A DNA stretch of 64,000 bases from Leucobacter sp. UCMA 4100 (GTDB lineage Bacteria; Actinomycetota; Actinomycetes; Actinomycetales; Microbacteriaceae): assembly GCF_027853335.1 (NCBI RefSeq), contig NZ_JAFEUS010000002.1, forward strand, positions 1,472,514-1,536,513. The letters run 5' to 3'. Positions 61,258 to 64,000 of the stretch are shown here, one piece after another. Made by a program: the position numbers and the translations under genes. Under the pieces are notes generated by a model. The model saw nothing but the letters and a program-made list of their open reading frames with translations. It made no database searches and was not told the DNA's origin. Each line of letters begins with the position of its first letter. Position 1 is the stretch's first letter.

Positions 61258-62739
61258 TCAGGCTTTGAAGGTGATCTGCACCCGTTCGGGTCTGAATCTT
61301 GCCCCGCCGGTCGGTAGCGGTGTGATGATGAGGGTGTCTACCAACGCGGCGATGATGGCGCGTTTTTGCGGGATCGACCACTGCTCTTCCCATGCCGTAC
61401 GGAGTGCCTTCTCGTCGCCGATGGGGATGCCCTTTAGTGCCGCGGATTTGCTGGTGCGCCCGAGGAGGAGTTCGGCTTCAGTGATCGAGTGTTGCGCCGC
61501 AGTTTTCGCCGCATGCAATTCGGCACGGGTGAGGATGCCTGCCCCGTAGTCACGGGCCATATCTTCCATCCGCTGCCGTGCCGCGGTGATCTGCTTCATT
61601 GCCGCCGACACTGCGTTGTCCTCGCCGGGCGCTATGTCCGGGAGGGTGGTGGCGGTGAGCCTGCGAATGATGGCCTCCGACACCACATCCTCGACCCCGG
61701 CGGCACTGGCCGACAGGCCGCCGCGCTCCGGACGACCCGGCAATGGCAGGCACCGGTAGAAATGTTGTTTAGAAGGTGCCGTCTGGCCGGAGCGCCAACC
61801 CCCGGTGACGAGGGTGTTGCCGCACTTGCCGCAGGAGATGATCCCGGCCAGCAAGCTCTTCGCGCTCCTGCCGACACGGCGGTCAGGGTTGGCGAACACC
61901 GCGCGGATACGTTCGGTCTCTTCCGGTGTGATGATCGCCTCCCAATTCCCCGGCCCCATGATCGCCCGACCACCCGGTTTCTCACCCCCACGGGGCGCGC
62001 CTGGGTCATAGGCGCGCTGCCCCGAGATGCGGGCTGAGCACAAGATCGACCGGACCGTCGAGGCATGCCAAATATTCAGGCGACTCTTCCCCTTCGACGG
62101 CGGTGTCGGCCCGTCATCACGATTCAGCCAGACCGCGATCTGCCTGATCGACTGCCCCGCGAGGAACCGGTCCGCCATCTCCCGAATCACGGCGGCTTCT
62201 TCGGGGATGAGAATGCCGCCGAGGCCGTACCCGTATTTTGGGGCACCATGCCACTCACCCCGTTCTGCTTTCTGCCGATTCGCGCGACGGATCCGATCCG
62301 CCTTATGCCCGGACTCGTACGACGCAATCGCGACGAGTTGTCTCGCCATCAGGCGACCTTCGTGGGCGTTCAGATCAAACGCGCCACCCTTGACCGTTTC
62401 GATCCGGATCGGGTGCGACTCCACCAAATCGATGAGGTCTTCCAACTCGCGCGGCTTCCGATACAACCGGTCGACGTGCCAGGCGACGATGCGTGATGGG
62501 CCGAGTTTCACACGTTCGAGGAGTTCGAGATATCCGGGCCGTTTCTTGTTCCCGTATGCGGAGATGTCGTTATCCATGAACACCGCTGGTTCGCTGATGC
62601 CGAGGCGGGCGCAGAGGTCGAGGCAGTCCTGCCGCTGACGATCCACACCCGCCTCCGCACCCGTCCTGTCTTCTGAGATGCGTAGGTAGACGACCACCTG
62701 CTCCATCGCGCCGCTGTTGCTGATATTCGTGCCGCTCAT
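61258..62739 (-). CDS. Large serine recombinase (integrase)
   Basis: This 493-residue protein has the resolvase/invertase catalytic domain (VVYLRISEDRTG with the nucleophile Ser, VDRQRQDCLDLC, IVAWHVDRLYRKPRELEDLIDLVE), a recombinase DNA-binding domain (ADRIRRANRQKAERGEWHGAPKYGYG), a zinc ribbon (ISCGKCGNTL...FYRCLPLP) and a C-terminal coiled coil. Such enzymes join attP and attB at a central dinucleotide. The ATG at 62739 has AAGGAGG upstream. It lies 50 bp from attR, and the two attP arms around an AA core match its activity. Confidence 0.95.
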   Translation of the reverse strand: MSGTNISNSGAMEQVVVYLRISEDRTGAEAGVDRQRQDCLDLCARLGISEPAVFMDNDISAYGNKKRPGYLELLERVKLGPSRIVAWHVDRLYRKPRELEDLIDLVESHPIRIETVKGGAFDLNAHEGRLMARQLVAIASYESGHKADRIRRANRQKAERGEWHGAPKYGYGLGGILIPEEAAVIREMADRFLAGQSIRQIAVWLNRDDGPTPPSKGKSRLNIWHASTVRSILCSARISGQRAYDPGAPRGGEKPGGRAIMGPGNWEAIITPEETERIRAVFANPDRRVGRSAKSLLAGIISCGKCGNTLVTGGWRSGQTAPSKQHFYRCLPLPGRPERGGLSASAAGVEDVVSEAIIRRLTATTLPDIAPGEDNAVSAAMKQITAARQRMEDMARDYGAGILTRAELHAAKTAAQHSITEAELLLGRTSKSAALKGIPIGDEKALRTAWEEQWSIPQKRAIIAALVDTLIITPLPTGGARFRPERVQITFKA

Positions 62740-62760
62740 GACGACCTCCTTCACTGGGTA

Positions 62761-62815
62761 GGTACGTCGGTCAAACCCGACACGTCGACAAAACGACCAC
62801 TATGAGTGCTCTCCG
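62761..62815. other. attR: right end of the serine-integrase element
   Basis: Element DNA GGTCAAACCCGACACGTCGAC is followed by the crossover AA (62790-62791) and then by relaxase codons ACG ACC ACT ATG. GTCAAAC-Y-CGACA-Y-GT is shared in inverted orientation with the attL arm, both at the same distance from AA. Confidence 0.9.
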
Positions 62816-64000
62816 CAGGGCGTGGGAGAAGGACTACGGTGCCGGGTCGGTGGTCGGATTGGCTCCGTCCGCGGCCGCAGCGGATGTGCTCGCCCAGGAT
62901 CTCGGCATCAGCACCGAGAACACAGCGAAATGGCTGCACGAGCACCGCCGTGGCACATGGAACCTCACCGCCGGTCGGTTAGTGATCATCGATGAAGCGT
63001 CCCTCGCGGGAACCCTTGCCCTGGACACGATCACCGCCCACGCCGCCGACGTGGGCGCGAAGGTGCTGCTGGTGGGTGATTGGGCGCAGCTGGCTGCGGT
63101 CGACGCGGGTGGGGCGTTTGGGATGCTCGTCCGGGATCGTGGCAATGCACCGGAGCTGCTGGATGTGCGCCGCTTCCGGAACGACTGGGAGAAACACGCC
63201 TCCCTGCAGTTGCGCCTCGGCGACACCGACGTCATCGACACCTACCTCGAGCATGACCGAGTCACCCCGGGAACCTACGAGGACATCCTCGATGCCGCCT
63301 ACCAAGCCTGGGTCACTGACCAAGCTGCGGGCAAGTCGTCGGTGCTGATCGCAGAGACCCTCGACACGGTATCTGAGCTGAATACGCGTGCCCGCACCGA
63401 GCGGATCCTCGCCGGAGATGTCGCCCTGGATGGGGTGAAGTTGCACGACGGGAACGAAGCCTCCCGCGGGGACCTGATCATCACCCGTCGCAATGACCGC
63501 CGCCTCTCCCTCGGGCGAGGCTGGGTGAAGAACGGCGACCGCTGGCACGTCACTCAAGCGCACGACGACGGATCTCTCACGGTCCGCCGGGCGCACTCGA
63601 GGTGGAGGACCACGATCATCCTCCCATCCGCGTATGTGGCGGACCAGGTCGACCTCGGGTACGCGATCACGGCTCACCGGGCGCAGGGCTCCACTGTCGA
63701 TACTGCGCATGCGATCGTGCACTCACCCGAGATGACCCGGGAATCCCTTTACGTCGCGATGACCCGCGGCCGGGAATCCAACCGCGCCTACATCGCGACC
63801 GATGAACATCACCTTGAAGATCACCAGCACCGGGACGACCTGCAGATGACCGCCCGGTCCGTGCTCTACGGCATCTTGCAGCATGTCGGTGCGGAGCATT
63901 CCGCCCACGAGACCATCACGACTGAGCAGGACATGTGGGGGTCGCTGGCCCAGCTTGCTGCCGAGTACGACACCATCGCCCAAGAAGCGCAGCAGGACCG
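62790..64000 (+). pseudogene. MobF relaxase-helicase, C-terminal part beyond the insertion
   Basis: The frame from 62790 starts with the Walker A remainder KTTTMSALRRAWEKDYG and continues through AAAADVLAQDLGI, Walker B LVIIDEASLAG, LLVGDWAQLAAVDAGGAF, ITRRNDRRLSLGRGWVKNG, LGYAITAHRAQGSTVDTAH and VAMTRGRESNRAYI, a RecD2/TraI-type helicase. It runs off the window end. It joins seamlessly to the N-terminal part at 41.6-43.3 kb. There is no start codon here with a ribosome site, so it is probably silent while the element is in place. Confidence 0.93.

Larger units (their letters stand above)
43329..62791. mobile_element. About 19.46-kb serine-integrase integrative mobilizable element
   Basis: The element splits one relaxase gene into two in-frame halves. 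Joining 43328 to 62792 restores GPAGTGKTTTMSALR without gain or loss of a base. The ends share only AA and carry inverted arms of a single attP, and a large serine integrase gene lies at the right end. The cargo includes an intact MobF relaxase but no coupling protein or type IV secretion genes, so it should be mobilizable rather than self-transmissible. Other cargo: LAQTG surface protein, LuxR regulator, redox enzymes, secreted proteins and two regulator/membrane-protein pairs. Confidence 0.92.

Overview
The window is high-GC DNA from a Gram-positive actinobacterium, probably Micrococcales and perhaps Microbacteriaceae. Support for this is the codon and GC bias, LAxTG-type sortase signals, Tat and lipobox export signals, and genes that overlap by ATGA/GTGA throughout. 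The exact taxon cannot be read from the sequence. MobF-type relaxase genes, one of them a scar at 25.5 kb, suggest a plasmid or integrative conjugative element rather than core chromosome.

Region 1 (about 0.2-40.5 kb) looks like one large copper-acquisition regulon. A BlaI/CopY-family repressor and an M56 membrane protease sit at the left end. The motif CTACA-N3-(T/C)GTAG, first seen in front of the repressor gene, recurs in front of nearly every operon. These operons encode: CopC, a PCu(A)C chaperone, a Tat-exported DyP peroxidase and UDP-sugar dehydrogenase; a KAS III, carrier-thioesterase and acyl-AMP ligase set; a divergent flippase, GT4 and GalE; DUF5134, YcnI and CopCD; an LAVTG surface protein and a DUF6010-like protein; a ZnuABC-like transporter with a second PCu(A)C protein; a ten-gene operon; and HMA, CopD/CtaG and a CPx-ATPase. 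The ten-gene operon starts with homologues of the two hallmark enzymes of isonitrile (diisonitrile chalkophore) biosynthesis, the Rv0097/ScoE-like oxidase/decarboxylase and the Rv0098/FcoT/ScoD-like enzyme. It continues with glycosyltransferases, a polytopic GT-C-like protein, an SxxK serine hydrolase, a phosphopantetheinyl transferase and a GH16 lipoprotein. With the ligase and carrier of the other operon this completes the known isonitrile fatty-acid pathway, but no NRPS is present. Glycan genes sit where the NRPS would be expected. My inference is a copper-starvation-induced isonitrile metallophore, possibly attached to a glycan or glycolipid, with dedicated uptake and delivery proteins.

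Region 2 (about 40.5-43.3 kb and 62.8-64 kb) holds an AraC regulator and a MobF relaxase gene cut exactly in its Walker A lysine codon.

Region 3 (43,329-62,791; about 19.46 kb) is the inserted element that cuts the relaxase. Its ends share only an AA dinucleotide and carry the two arms of an inverted repeat, as expected for attL/attR of a large serine integrase, and the integrase gene lies at the right end. The element carries its own intact MobF relaxase with a palindrome just upstream. It also carries an LAQTG surface protein divergent from a large LuxR regulator, AhpD-like and nitroreductase-like enzymes, secreted and small membrane proteins, and two mirror-image membrane-protein/winged-helix-regulator pairs. 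No type IV secretion genes are seen, so it looks like an integrative mobilizable element nested inside another mobile element.

No rRNA, tRNA or CRISPR array was recognised. All homology statements come from motif recognition by eye, not database searches.
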